Shown here one piece after another: positions 51,705-61,945 of a stretch of 64,000 bases of DNA. Both the position numbers and the translations under genes were made by a program. The stretch's first letter is position 1. Each line of letters starts with the position of its first letter. This DNA comes from Cordylochernes scorpioides (taxonomy: Eukaryota > Arthropoda > Arachnida > Pseudoscorpiones > Chernetidae): positions 106,812,099-106,876,098 of the forward strand of contig CP092863.1 in NCBI GenBank assembly GCA_030710605.1, in the 5' to 3' direction. Under the pieces are notes generated by a model that was not told the origin of the DNA, made no database searches, and was given only the letters and a program-made list of their open reading frames with translations.

Positions 51705-53760
51705 TTTAATATTTAAACTGGGACTATGCAAAAAATTTTGTTTACCGTTCTTGGCAGATACAGGAGCTTCGGTCAATATAATTAATAGAACAATACTTAC
51801 CTTTCTTGAAAACAATTTAGGTTGTACTTTTAAAATATATGATGACAATGTTACTCTTAGTTCTGTTTCCAATGACATTTCAACAATGGGATTTTTATAT
51901 TTAAATGTCACTATAGGCTGTTTAACTAAATTAACAAAATTTTATGTTATAGATTCCAAATTACCATTTGGCATATTATCTCTTAATACATTAAGCAATT
52001 TCAAATTGAAAAAAGATTTATGTAACTTTTTGGTGTTCCAAAACGAAGCTCCCCTGCCACCTACCATGTACCATTTTTCGCTTGTGAACGACTCATGCAA
52101 CTATGGTAAAAGCCTTGAAAATTCCAGCAAAATGGCTAACATTGCCACCTATCAGCACAAGCCATCGATGCATGTGTCGGACATTTCTAGGCATGGTCTT
52201 AGCTATATGTCTCCTTCACATGAAACCATTTCTAATTGTGACTTCGCCTCGCCTAAAAAACATGTTGATATGCCACAAAATAACGTTTTTAATGATTGCA
52301 TTCCTAATTATACTACTAATGTATGTCAGATACCCGCATCCCAATCTTGTTCAAATTCCAACATCCCTTTAAGCTTTTTAGATATAATTAATAGATATTC
52401 TCATATTTTTTCTAGTAACAAATTTGATGTACCTAAATTGAAGATACCCCCAGTTAAGATTCATACTTTATCCGATAAAATTATTGCTTTGAGACCTTAT
52501 CGTGCTTCTCTAGTTGATCAACGAGAAATACAAGAGCAGGTCAACCAAATGCTTAAATTCGGCATAATAGAACCTTCTTTTTCTCCTTATGCTAGCCCAG
52601 TCACCCTTGTAACTAAAAAGGATAAAACGAAAAGATTTTGCGTAGATTTCCGTAAATTAAACGAGATAATTTGTCCCGATGTACACCCTCTCCCCTTAAT
52701 AGAAACAGTTTTGGATAAGTTAGCACACGCCAAAATTTTTACAAATGTAGACATAAGTTCAGCATTCTGGCAAGTTGAAATCGAACCTAGTTCCCGAAAT
52801 CTTTTAGCCTTTGTAACTCTCGAAGGGCAGTACCAGTTTTCTCGATTACCTTTCGGTCTGAGAAATTCACCACAAATATATGAACGTGCTCTAAGTCAAG
52901 TAATACAAAAGTATGAGTTAGATTTCATAGCCCATTATTTTGATGACTTTGTTATATTCTCTAATACCATAGAAGAGCATGCTCAACATATACAAAAATT
53001 CTTCTTAGTGTGCCAGGAAGAAAATATTAAATTAAATTATAATAAATGCGAATTTTTCAAGACCCAAATTGAATTTTTAGGATATACGATAAAATCGGGC
53101 ACCTACACGCCCCAAATTAAAAATCTTGATGTAATCAACGCTATTAAGGTTCCAACTAATCTAAAAACACTACAATCGTTTTTAGGTGCCATTAATGTGT
53201 ACAATAAATTTATACCTAATTATGCGCAACTCAGAACCCCCCTTAATAAGTTACTTAAGAAGGACACCACATGGAACTGGGACAATCAATGCCAAACCTC
53301 TTTCGAAGCTCTCAAAGAGAGTCTGACCTCACAACCAATCTTACATCTTTTTAAAGAAGGACTGCCGTGCCAACTTTATTGTGACGCCTCACTTTTAGGC
53401 ATAGCCGGTGTTCTCAAACAACAATACCCAGATGGGACTCTATATCCAGTACAATTTTACAGCCGCGCGCTTAGGCCACACGAGAAAAATTACACGATTT
53501 CCGAACTGGAATGTCTCGCCATCATTGAATGTGTGGACAAATTCCGTGTGTATTTAACCGGCGTTAAATTCACCATTTTCACCGACCACCATGCCTTACA
53601 GTGGCTTAAGACCATAAAAAATCCAACTGGACGACTATTTCGGTGGAGTCTAAAGATGTCCACATACGAGTACGAGATCCGTTACATAAAAGGATCGAAA
53701 CAGCATGAGGCGGACCTTCTATCGCGCAATCCTTTCTGTGGATTCCTCAGCGCTGCATAA
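51679..53760 (+). CDS. gypsy-1 Pol part 1: protease, reverse transcriptase, RNase H
   Basis: The frame is open from 51679 and overlaps gag by 26 bases in the +1 frame, so expression would need a +1 shift. The aspartic protease begins FLADTGAS at about 51748. A variable linker of about 150 residues follows. RT shows FCVDFRKLNE, TNVDISSAFWQVEI, FSRLPFGLRNSP and the catalytic YFDD (Phe at the second position) at 52936-52947. RNase H shows CDASLLG and FTDHHALQWLK and ends DLLSRNP. A TAA at 53758-53760 stops translation, while the same frame continues into integrase. Confidence 0.85.
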   Translation, partial: EVIFVALHNLIFKLGLCKKFCLPFLADTGASVNIINRTILTFLENNLGCTFKIYDDNVTLSSVSNDISTMGFLYLNVTIGCLTKLTKFYVIDSKLPFGILSLNTLSNFKLKKDLCNFLVFQNEAPLPPTMYHFSLVNDSCNYGKSLENSSKMANIATYQHKPSMHVSDISRHGLSYMSPSHETISNCDFASPKKHVDMPQNNVFNDCIPNYTTNVCQIPASQSCSNSNIPLSFLDIINRYSHIFSSNKFDVPKLKIPPVKIHTLSDKIIALRPYRASLVDQREIQEQVNQMLKFGIIEPSFSPYASPVTLVTKKDKTKRFCVDFRKLNEIICPDVHPLPLIETVLDKLAHAKIFTNVDISSAFWQVEIEPSSRNLLAFVTLEGQYQFSRLPFGLRNSPQIYERALSQVIQKYELDFIAHYFDDFVIFSNTIEEHAQHIQKFFLVCQEENIKLNYNKCEFFKTQIEFLGYTIKSGTYTPQIKNLDVINAIKVPTNLKTLQSFLGAINVYNKFIPNYAQLRTPLNKLLKKDTTWNWDNQCQTSFEALKESLTSQPILHLFKEGLPCQLYCDASLLGIAGVLKQQYPDGTLYPVQFYSRALRPHEKNYTISELECLAIIECVDKFRVYLTGVKFTIFTDHHALQWLKTIKNPTGRLFRWSLKMSTYEYEIRYIKGSKQHEADLLSRNPFCGFLSAA

Positions 53761-55062
53761 ATAAAGGAAAAACAACCCCTTGAGCTTCCCTATCCAAACG
53801 CCACCATAAATCCAGAAGGCCTTCACACTCTAACTCGAAAAGGCGTGACGAAAGTCATCGTTCCTCCCTCGCTCCAACACACACTAATAAATAAGGTACA
53901 TGTAGAATATAATCACCCTGGTGTTTCACAGATGACGAGAATCATTTCCACCCAATACACTTGGCGTGGAATGACACACTCGATTGCCAAATATGTTAAA
54001 TCTTGTCCCACATGCCAATTAATTAAAAGACCCAAAGGTCCCAATTACGGTACGCTAGGACAACTTCCTCTCGTTTCACATCCCTTTGACACATTATCTT
54101 TAGACACCATAGCCGGATTTTCAAAATATGGCAGTTCGAAAACTTATCTCCATGTGATCGTCGACCATCTAAGCCGTTACGCATGGACCTTCCCCTCTAA
54201 GTCGACCAGCACACTTACATACTTACAGTGTTTAAAAAAGGTAATGCAGAGCAATACACCCAAATGCCTCCTTTCAGATGGAGCACCTGCGTTTACCTCA
54301 CCCAAGTTTAGGAGATGTTTACTAAGACATGGTATACAACCCCTTCTCACAACTAGTAACAACCCGCAGGCCAACGGCCTCTGTGAACGTCTAAATGCGA
54401 CACTCACAGGCAAGCTTAGAATCCTCCATCTAGAAAACCCCAAGGTATCCTGGATCAAATTAATAAAAACCGTAACAGATAAATATAACCAAACACCCCA
54501 CACAATCACTGGGTTCCCCCCTTCGTTTCTTATGTATAATATAATTCCAACAGAGTTAAGTTCCCACATCGATCCCTATCCTCCTGTCGAAGAAGCTAGG
54601 AAAATAGCCATTGAACGCACACTCGATAGGCACGCCAAGGAAAAAATGAAATACGACAGCAAACATAGAACGCCCCAATTTGAAGTCGGAGATATAGTTT
54701 TAGTCAAGGCCTACCATCACCCGAACAGCGGTAAATTACTTCCCTACTTTACAGGTCCATATACTATATTAGAAATAATTTCTCCCAACGTTGTTCGTAT
54801 AAATAGAGCCAATCAGCCCTTAAACAGAGACAACGACACAGTACATGTGAACAAATTAAAATATTACACTGAAGAGGTCCTTTATATCGCACCACCCCAA
54901 AAATATTCCCTTCCGAATAAAAATAATAGAAAACCTACCAATCTATCTCCATACAACCACTTCCCTCCAGACCTTTTCGACAATTCAACTAACCGCCACA
55001 TTCCCCCCAGATTTAGTGAACCGTTCCTACATTTAACACCAGACACTTTTAAAGATTTTTAA
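53761..55062 (+). pseudogene. gypsy-1 Pol part 2: integrase, cut off by an in-frame stop
   Basis: This frame directly continues Pol after one TAA. The HHCC zinc site is Hx4H (HVEYNH) and Cx2C (CPTC), followed by the catalytic core with LDTIAG, LLSDGAPAF and Glu in NGLCERLNA. The C-terminal part has a GPY-type motif (YFTGPYTIL). All integrase residues are intact. Either the single stop is a disabling mutation or it is read through; without it the copy would have a normal Pol layout. Confidence 0.8.
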
Positions 55063-56184
55063 CACCCTAATTGACCTATGTTTCGTTAAAATCATAACTT
55101 TGTAAATAACACACCTATATCATCTATACTACTTTTTAATATTTTGCATATTTATTATTTACTTATTTTAATTATATCTCAAGTCTTTTGTTATTTTTAA
55201 CTTTTGTCTTTTTATTTTTATACCATTGTACAAACATTAATCACACACAATTTTTAATTTTAATTTTTTTTTCTCAACTTCAATATTTAAATCCTATTTT
55301 TAGATTTTTACGTTAAAATTTTAGAAAATGAATCGAGAGCATTACCCACAAAATTCTCATGGCATCACAGCCCATACCTTCTCAGAGAGGTCGTTACTAT
55401 CCGCTGAAACATTGATTTCTCACATTTATTCCATCTTAACTACAAACGCTTCTTCGCTGTAACCTTCCCAACAGTCGAACTTGAGCAGCTAGTTAGATGA
55501 GTTTTTTTTTTTTTTTTTTTTTTTGTCTTTCATTCACGGCCCGGTTCGAGCATCAACGCCCCTTATTTTTTTTTTTCTCACATTCGGGCAAATTATTTAT
55601 TATTATTCAATCAGCTCACTTTCACTGCCTTACCGCGGCCAAATCGTTATTTTATTATTATTTTTTTTTTTGCGACAGAACGACTCCCTCTCTGCCACAC
55701 TTTCTATCACTCTTTTTATCGACCCAAGTTTCCACCACCTATTCCCAAATCCGTCTGATAGGACAGCCCATGTCGAATACCTTCAGCATACTGTAGATGG
55801 ACCAATGCCTACGATCACATAACGTCGCATTGCATCGCAGTATCAGAATCTATTCTATGTCCACCTATCTAGACCCTATAATTCAATGCACTTTCAAATA
55901 TTAATTCCAACATTCAACGCTGTATATATTCACCCAAATTTACATTTTTAAAATCCTTTTTCATATATTTTTATACGTTGGGCTTAACATTATTATTTGT
56001 TAACATTTCTCTTTTTATTGTTAATCATTATTATTAAGGAAAACACCTACCCAATATTATAATTCTACAACCCCATAATATATTAAACCAATTTGTATAC
56101 AAATTATTTTCCCCAATTTTAATTATCTTATGATTTCATCTATATAATCACCATAAGCTAATTTTCATCAACCGGGGCATAAAC
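55063..56184 (+). other. gypsy-1 3' untranslated region
   Basis: About 1.1 kb between integrase and the 3' LTR, T-rich with a T-run at 55502-55523. No envelope-like ORF: two overlapping frames of 99 codons are low-complexity Phe/Ser. Confidence 0.7.
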
Positions 56185-56570
56185 TGTTGTAATATATTCC
56201 AATATATCTATGTCTCCATGTATTGTAATCTCCATGTCTCCATGTAATATAATGTAATTGCCAAGGTGTGACAAATAAAATTTCGAGTGAGCGACAGCCG
56301 ATGCCAGAAGCAGGAATGTACATCTGGTCCTCATAGCTTCCCCCGCAGTAATTTATAGTGTCTGCATTCTTGTCTCGACGGCGGCCCACAGCCCCCTTTT
56401 TTTATAAAAAAAAACGGTTAGTCGGGCTTGGGGACCGGACTTGCAGACGTCTCTAGACAGTTCTCCCCTAAACTGGTGTCGGCTGGACTCACTCTTTGCC
56501 ATCTCCGTGGTGACATCTACCATGTCTCGTTCTTTGGTGCAATACATACACGCCTGAACCCACTCCAACA
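56185..56570 (+). repeat. gypsy-1 3' LTR
   Basis: 386 bp, differing from the 5' LTR at two adjacent bases (ggacgaga/ggaccgga) and in homopolymer lengths. Confidence 0.9.
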
Positions 56571-56765
56571 TTGACTAAGTCCGCCCTAGACTGACGAGGG
56601 CCATTAGCCCGAAACCATGGTCTCTAGGTGGACGCTTTTCAGTTTGCCAAAGCTGGTGTTGTGGCTTTGTCACCGACCCGAGGCCGCTAGTTGCGGCGAC
56701 GGTGAATAGATGGCGTCTGGTTTTAGACGTCTATTTTGACGGGAGAGGCGACCCTTGTCTCTTAA
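56571..56765 (+). repeat. Ribozyme repeat family B, best copy
   Basis: Hammerhead (56579-56633), 'cagtttgccaaagctggtgt', 'ggctttgtcaccgaccc', and AGATGGCGT (56708-56716). It abuts the gypsy-1 LTR. Confidence 0.75.
56579..56633 (+). ncRNA. Type I hammerhead ribozyme, complete core
   Basis: Stem I GTCCGCC-C-TAGA with TCTAGGTGGAC (11 pairs, one G-U, one bulged C), core CTGACGA, stem II GGGC/GCCC around CATTA, core GAAA, stem III CC-AT-GG, cleavage triplet GTC at 56620-56622. All invariant bases are present. Compared with the copy at 10797-10851, one stem I pair changes from G-C to A-U on both strands, which supports the fold. Confidence 0.8.
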
Positions 56766-56815
56766 GATCAATTTCCTCCCGGCAAAATTTCCATCTATAT
56801 ATATATATATATATG

Positions 56816-57196
56816 AAAAAAGAGTACAAATGTAACATTGTACTGGGATAAGGTGCATAAATTAAGAAAAAGGCATCTCCTTATCGTGCAACTGAAAGTT
56901 GCTGATGGCTGGCGCCATCTATCGGAATAAATATCAACTATTCTCTCGTTGATTTTTAATTATTCCAGAATTGGCCAAATACCCATTCTTGATTAATAAA
57001 GAAAAGCTAACCACGGACGCGTTTAGGGCTGTTGGCCCTCATCAGCGTGGTGCAAGCTGTACCTCAACGACCAAAAAAAATTGGTCATTAAGGCATCCTG
57101 AAAAATCATGAAACGGGTAGTTAAGGCCAGAATTGCGTGAGGACGCTACACAATGTGAAAAAATAGTACAAATGTAACATTGTACTGGGATAAGGT
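56816..57196 (-). repeat. Ribozyme repeat family C, terminally redundant unit of about 342 bp
   Basis: 'gtacaaatgtaacattgtac' occurs at both ends (about 56824 and 57166), so the copy is slightly longer than one unit of a tandem. The minus-strand hammerhead at 57009-57052 has CTGATGA and stem II, but GAAA reads TAAA and is dead. GCGCCATCT is at 56912-56920. Confidence 0.7.
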
Positions 57197-57224
57197 TTTT
57201 TCATATATATATGGTAATTTAAAC

Positions 57225-58400
57225 CAACAACCCCATACTGTGTATATAACTTATAATAAGATTGTCATGTTGTATATAGAAACACATCTAAAATAATTAT
57301 GCGCATGATTAATCTGTGTCATTGCATCGCCATATGTAATGTAATTTGTACAAAGTGGATAAATAAATAAAATCTGTAATAGATTTAAGAGTTGAGCTAA
57401 AGCAGAGATCGAGCATAGTATTGCCAAAACAACAAAGTCTAAAGATGGAAGTCATAAATCAGGTCGATTTACAATTCCCACAAACAAGGCCACCCACACT
57501 GTCACATGTGGTGGAATGCAGAGACCCCTCTCACACCTGGACATGCCAAGGCCCCCCTTTCTCAGAAACGCCCCTGTCACATAAGGTCGCCCCGTCTTTA
57601 ACCTATAAATACATCACCTTACAGTGACTTGTCAGTTCAGTTCAGTACAGTTGAGTTTAGTTTAGTTTAGTTCACCCTTGGTGCAAGCCGCGTCGGTCGT
57701 ATGTTATGTCGATCTCATCCAACATGTAGTTAGGAAGAACTCGTCTATCTCCATCTTTTCGCTCCTTAGCTCAACTTTTATCTGTTACGGGACTTTCTTA
57801 GTGCAACTGTGTCTTCGTTTTTTGTGTGGATATCCCCAGCTTTCCACTCTGCCTCGACGACGACTGCCTGTATTTTGTGAGAACTTTTAAAGGTCTTCCA
57901 AGGTGCAGAGAGGTACTGGAAAACTCTACAACCTGACTGTTCCTCTCGGTCAACACAGTACAACAAGAGCTACCAGGACTTCAACATTATTTCAGTAGTC
58001 GACAGGATACTACAAGTCGACAACAACCAAACTTCAACATTATTTCATTAGTCGACAGGATCTCTACAAGAGCTACTGGAATTCTCATCTCTTATTACAG
58101 TGAGCCGACAGGATGACCAAAACGAAGGATGACACAACGAAGAAGGTAAGAAGCCTGTTCAGATAGGAAGCGAGAAAGAGCAAAGATGGAGGAACAAACC
58201 CGCCAGTCAAACGAAACAACCAAGCAATCTCTCCCCCCAACAAGAGACGATATTTACGGAAGAAACGCCGCCCCAACGGACTTCCGCATACCCGCTAACC
58301 GATCGCCAACGCCGGGAGCAAGCTGACCGCGCCAACGACAGCCGAACTTCCCACACGACATGGAAACCGAGCAGCGATGTGGCCCAAACCCTGTGACAAG
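57225..58400 (+). mobile_element. Partial LTR/leader of another retrotransposon, 5' of copia-3
   Basis: A TATA box (CTATAAATAC, about 57602) is followed by 'cagttcagttcagtacag', and GC-rich sequence related to 28.64-29.29 kb. 'gtcgacaggat' recurs three times. A small open start MTKTKDDTTKK at 58112 runs into GTAAGA, a splice-donor match. No long ORF. The sequence resumes at 62777 after copia-3. Confidence 0.4.
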
Positions 58401-58608
58401 TGTTGGAATAATCAATTTCAACATTCTACTCTTCTTTTATTTGTTTTTGACCAGTTGGCCGCCATGTATATAAATTATTTCTATCATTGTCGTATTGGAG
58501 TATGTAAAGCAAGCTGCTTTAACTTTATGTAAAATTAGAGCATAACTTAATAAAACTTTCTCTCTTTAAAGACAATTTCCCGGCATTCTCCTTCCTATTT
58601 TTTCAACA
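58401..58608 (+). repeat. copia-3 5' LTR
   Basis: 208 bp, TGTTGGAATAATC to TTTTTTCAACA. Confidence 0.92.
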
Positions 58609-58622
58609 GGTTATGGGCCCAG
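58609..58622 (+). promoter_or_regulatory. Primer binding site for the anticodon half of initiator tRNA-Met
   Basis: GGTTATGGGCCCAG directly follows the LTR and is complementary to the anticodon stem-loop of initiator tRNA-Met (CTGGGCCCATAACC), the half-tRNA priming known from Drosophila copia. Confidence 0.85.
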
Positions 58623-58654
58623 AACTGATTGCCTAAGAAAATTAAGAATCAAGC

Positions 58655-61600
58655 ATGTCCAGTCTATATCAAATTGAGAAGTTGAATAAGCAAAACTTTG
58701 AGACATGGAGGCTTCAAATGCAAATGATTCTTGTTCACTCTGATCTGTGGATTTATGTTAATGAAGCCAATGTCAAACCTGAACCCGGTAACCAAGAGTT
58801 TACTAATTGGCAAAATAAGGATCAGAAGGCTCTTGCTACAATTGTATTGAGCTTGAATCCATCAGAACTAATACATGTTAAGAATTGCAAGACTGCCGAG
58901 GAGGCCTGGAAAAAGATAGAAGAAGTTTATCGACCTAAAGGACCTGCGACGAGAGTTTCCCTAACCAAAAGGCTAATACAGATGAAAATGAGGCCTAATG
59001 ATGATTTGAAAGATTACCTGAGTAAATTTACTTCATTAGTGGACAATCTAGGTGAAATTGGGGCTCAAGTACCCGAAGACCTTTTAGTTATACTCTTGCT
59101 GTGTAGTCTTCCAGAATCGTATGAAGGATTCAGGACTGCAATAGAAACCAGAGATGAGCTCCCAAAACTTGAAACTTTAAAGGTAAAGATTATAGAAGAA
59201 GATCAAAGACAACGTGAAATGGAGGGAACTTCGTCTGGAGAACAAAATGTCTTTTTTGGAAATCCAGAAAGAAAAACTACCAATTCCACTAAACCACCAA
59301 ATCGGAAGGATTTTAAATTTAACTGCCATTACTGTGGAAAGAAAGGCCACAAAGCGGCTGACTGCTGGTCAAAAAGGAACTCTAAAAGAAACAATACGCG
59401 AATGGCTGCTTCTCTAGGAATTAGAGATGAAAATATTCTTGAGGTTGACGAGTGGTGCCTGGATAGCGGTGCAACTGCACACATGTGCTGCTTAAGAACA
59501 GCATTTTCAGATTTAAGAGAAACAGAGCCAATACCCGTTAAATTAGCGAACGACCAAAGCATAGAAGCTTTAGGTACAGGAACGGTAGAATTGGAAGTTC
59601 TCGAACATGGTGAACCATTTTTATTAAAATTAGAAAATGTGTTGTTTGTCCCAGGACTGAAGGGAAATTTGATTTCGGTCAGCACCTGCACAGAAAAATC
59701 ATTTTTTGTAAAATTTATGAGAGGAAAAGCGGAAATTGTGAATCCATTGAGGAAAATTTGCATAGAAGCTTACAAAAGAAACGGACTTTACATATTGCGT
59801 CAAACTAAATATGCAAAAACGCAATTTACCAGAATGTGTATAGACAAAAATAGCAGTGAAATTTGGCATAATAGGTTTGGTCATCTTAATTTTGATGACC
59901 TTAGGAAATTGCAGAGAGAAAATTTAGTTAATGGATTACCCAAGGGTGAATTTAAAAGTATAACAAGTTGTGAAACTTGTATTAGGGGTAAACAGACTCG
60001 ATTACCATTCCCAGAAGTCTCTCTGACAAAGTCAACAGAGCCACTGCAACTTATTCATTCTGACATATGTGGACCGATGAGAACAAAGTCATATGGCGGT
60101 GCATTGTACTTCGCAACTTTCATTGACGATTTCTCACGAATGATATTCACTTTTTTTATGAAACGAAAAAATGAAATTTTCAAAGGATTTAAAGTCTTTA
60201 AAAGATTTGCTGAGAAACAAACTGGCAAGAAAATTAAAGCAATTAGAAGTGACAATGCAGCAGAGTATTTGAGTTCAGATTTTAAAGAATATTTATCGGA
60301 GGAAGGAATTAGACATCAGCTCTCAGTTGAATATTCTCCGCAACAAAATGGAGTTGCTGAAAGAGCGAACAGAACTCTGGTAGAAATGACTAGATGTTTC
60401 ATAATTCAAGCGAACCTCCCAGATCCACTTTGGGCTGAACTTGTGCATACATCTACATACATTAGAAACAGATGCCCAAGAACTAATGAAAGTCGAACTC
60501 CGTATGAAATATTTACAGGAAGAAAACCAACCGTTTCTCATTTAAGAATTATTGGATGTAAATGTTTCGCCGTTGACAACCGTCCGAGAAGAGGAAAATT
60601 CGCTCCTCGTAGTGAAGAATACCGACTGGTTGGCTATTCTCCCGAATCAAAGGCGTACAGATTATGGAAGCCTGGAACAGGCATGATGATAAAAAGTCGA
60701 GATGTACGTTTCCTCGAATCTGAAAACTCTACCTTAAGGAATGACGTGGTGCAAATTGAAGCTATACCACAGAAAAAGGAAAATACATCATTGGAGGAGG
60801 AAAGTCTTCAGGATGATGAAAACACTTTGCCCGGAACTGATTCGGATTTTTTAGGCGAACCATCAGAAACAATGGAAGTCATCTCGCAGAGAGGAAGAGG
60901 AAGACCAAGGTATATTAGAACGGGAAAACCTGGCCGACCAAGAAAGGAATATCCTACGGAAAATTTATCCACGCAAGAATTTTCAGAAGTGAAGTACTCC
61001 CCAGATCCAAAAGACGCAGAGGAAGCGCTGTCTGGAAAATATTCTTATTTTTGGAGGAAAGCAATGAAGGAGGAGTTTGATTCATTGATTGAAAACGAAA
61101 CTTGGGAACTGGTTGACCCCCCTAAGGGCCAAAACGTAATTGGAAGCAAATGGGTATTCAGGAGAAAGTATAGTAGTGATGGTTCTCTTGAACGGTATAA
61201 GGCTCGACTTGTAGCAAAAGGTTATTCCCAAAAATACGGTATTGATTATGAGGAAACCTTTGCACCAGTTGTACGCCACAGTACGATCAGAACAGTTTTA
61301 GCCTTGGCCGTTGAATATGATTTGCTGGTCCATCAAATGGATGTTCAGTCTGCCTTCTTGAATGGTGATGTCAAAGAAGAAATTTACATGACACAACCAG
61401 AAAATTTCGAGTCAAAGAAATATCCAAGAAGGGTATGTAAACTAAAGAAGGCTATATATGGTCTGAAACAGGCTGGAATGACTTGGCATGCAAAGCTCGA
61501 TTCAGTATTAAAAGAAATGGGCCTAGAACAGATGAAAACTGATAACTGTGTCTACATTAAAAGAGAAGAAGGAGTTCTTCTGGTCGCAATCTATGTTGAT

Positions 61601-61945
61601 GATTTGATAATTGCAGCTGAAAGAAAAGACACGCTGATATCCTTTAAAGAAAGTATGAAGAAGATATTCAAAATAAAAGATCTTGGAAAGATAAATTATT
61701 GTTTGGGTATAAGAATACAAACGGAAAAGGATGGCTCAATATCCATAGATCAAGAGAAATATATTGAAGAACTTCTGGCGAAATATAGAATGAAGGAGGC
61801 CAAGCCGATTTCTACACCCATGGACTCGAACTCCAAGTTAACAAAGATTTCATCTATAGAGGGTGAGAATGAGCCAGTAAAAAAAGGTAGAATACCAATC
61901 ACTGATTGGATCGTTAATATATCTTTCAGTGTCGACAAGGCCTGA
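58655..61945 (+). CDS. copia-3 Gag-Pol polyprotein (frameshifted near its end)
   Basis: 1096 residues from an ATG 46 bases after the LTR. Gag starts with NFETWRLQMQMIL, a copia-type signature, and has one zinc knuckle CHYCGKKGHKAADC near residue 224. Protease motif DSGATAHM is near 270. HHCC zinc site (WHNRFGHLN ... CETC), integrase core with HSDICGP, RSDNAAEY and Glu in VAERANR. An RGRGRPR AT-hook-like stretch lies before RT. RT has WVFRRK, YKARLVAKG and YVDD near 980. An A7 run at 61879-61885 appears to carry one extra A; after it the frame is wrong and stops at 61945. RNase H continues in the next frame. Confidence 0.88.
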   Translation: MSSLYQIEKLNKQNFETWRLQMQMILVHSDLWIYVNEANVKPEPGNQEFTNWQNKDQKALATIVLSLNPSELIHVKNCKTAEEAWKKIEEVYRPKGPATRVSLTKRLIQMKMRPNDDLKDYLSKFTSLVDNLGEIGAQVPEDLLVILLLCSLPESYEGFRTAIETRDELPKLETLKVKIIEEDQRQREMEGTSSGEQNVFFGNPERKTTNSTKPPNRKDFKFNCHYCGKKGHKAADCWSKRNSKRNNTRMAASLGIRDENILEVDEWCLDSGATAHMCCLRTAFSDLRETEPIPVKLANDQSIEALGTGTVELEVLEHGEPFLLKLENVLFVPGLKGNLISVSTCTEKSFFVKFMRGKAEIVNPLRKICIEAYKRNGLYILRQTKYAKTQFTRMCIDKNSSEIWHNRFGHLNFDDLRKLQRENLVNGLPKGEFKSITSCETCIRGKQTRLPFPEVSLTKSTEPLQLIHSDICGPMRTKSYGGALYFATFIDDFSRMIFTFFMKRKNEIFKGFKVFKRFAEKQTGKKIKAIRSDNAAEYLSSDFKEYLSEEGIRHQLSVEYSPQQNGVAERANRTLVEMTRCFIIQANLPDPLWAELVHTSTYIRNRCPRTNESRTPYEIFTGRKPTVSHLRIIGCKCFAVDNRPRRGKFAPRSEEYRLVGYSPESKAYRLWKPGTGMMIKSRDVRFLESENSTLRNDVVQIEAIPQKKENTSLEEESLQDDENTLPGTDSDFLGEPSETMEVISQRGRGRPRYIRTGKPGRPRKEYPTENLSTQEFSEVKYSPDPKDAEEALSGKYSYFWRKAMKEEFDSLIENETWELVDPPKGQNVIGSKWVFRRKYSSDGSLERYKARLVAKGYSQKYGIDYEETFAPVVRHSTIRTVLALAVEYDLLVHQMDVQSAFLNGDVKEEIYMTQPENFESKKYPRRVCKLKKAIYGLKQAGMTWHAKLDSVLKEMGLEQMKTDNCVYIKREEGVLLVAIYVDDLIIAAERKDTLISFKESMKKIFKIKDLGKINYCLGIRIQTEKDGSISIDQEKYIEELLAKYRMKEAKPISTPMDSNSKLTKISSIEGENEPVKKGRIPITDWIVNISFSVDKA

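Larger units (their letters stand above)
50234..56570 (+). mobile_element. gypsy-1: Ty3/gypsy LTR retrotransposon
   Basis: 386-bp LTRs (50234-50619, 56185-56570) start TGTTGTAATA and end CCAACA and are nearly identical. Gene order gag, protease-RT-RNase H, integrase is that of Ty3/gypsy. No target duplication is seen: the left flank is family A and the right flank family B. An integrase GPY-type motif is present, a chromodomain is not. The Gag Cys box resembles that of the CsRn1/Kabuki group, a tentative placement. Confidence 0.9.

Noticed and set aside
55497-55822. Possible envelope-like ORFs after gypsy-1 integrase
   Set aside because: Two 99-codon Phe/Ser-rich frames arise from T-runs; there is no signal peptide, cleavage site or membrane anchor pattern.
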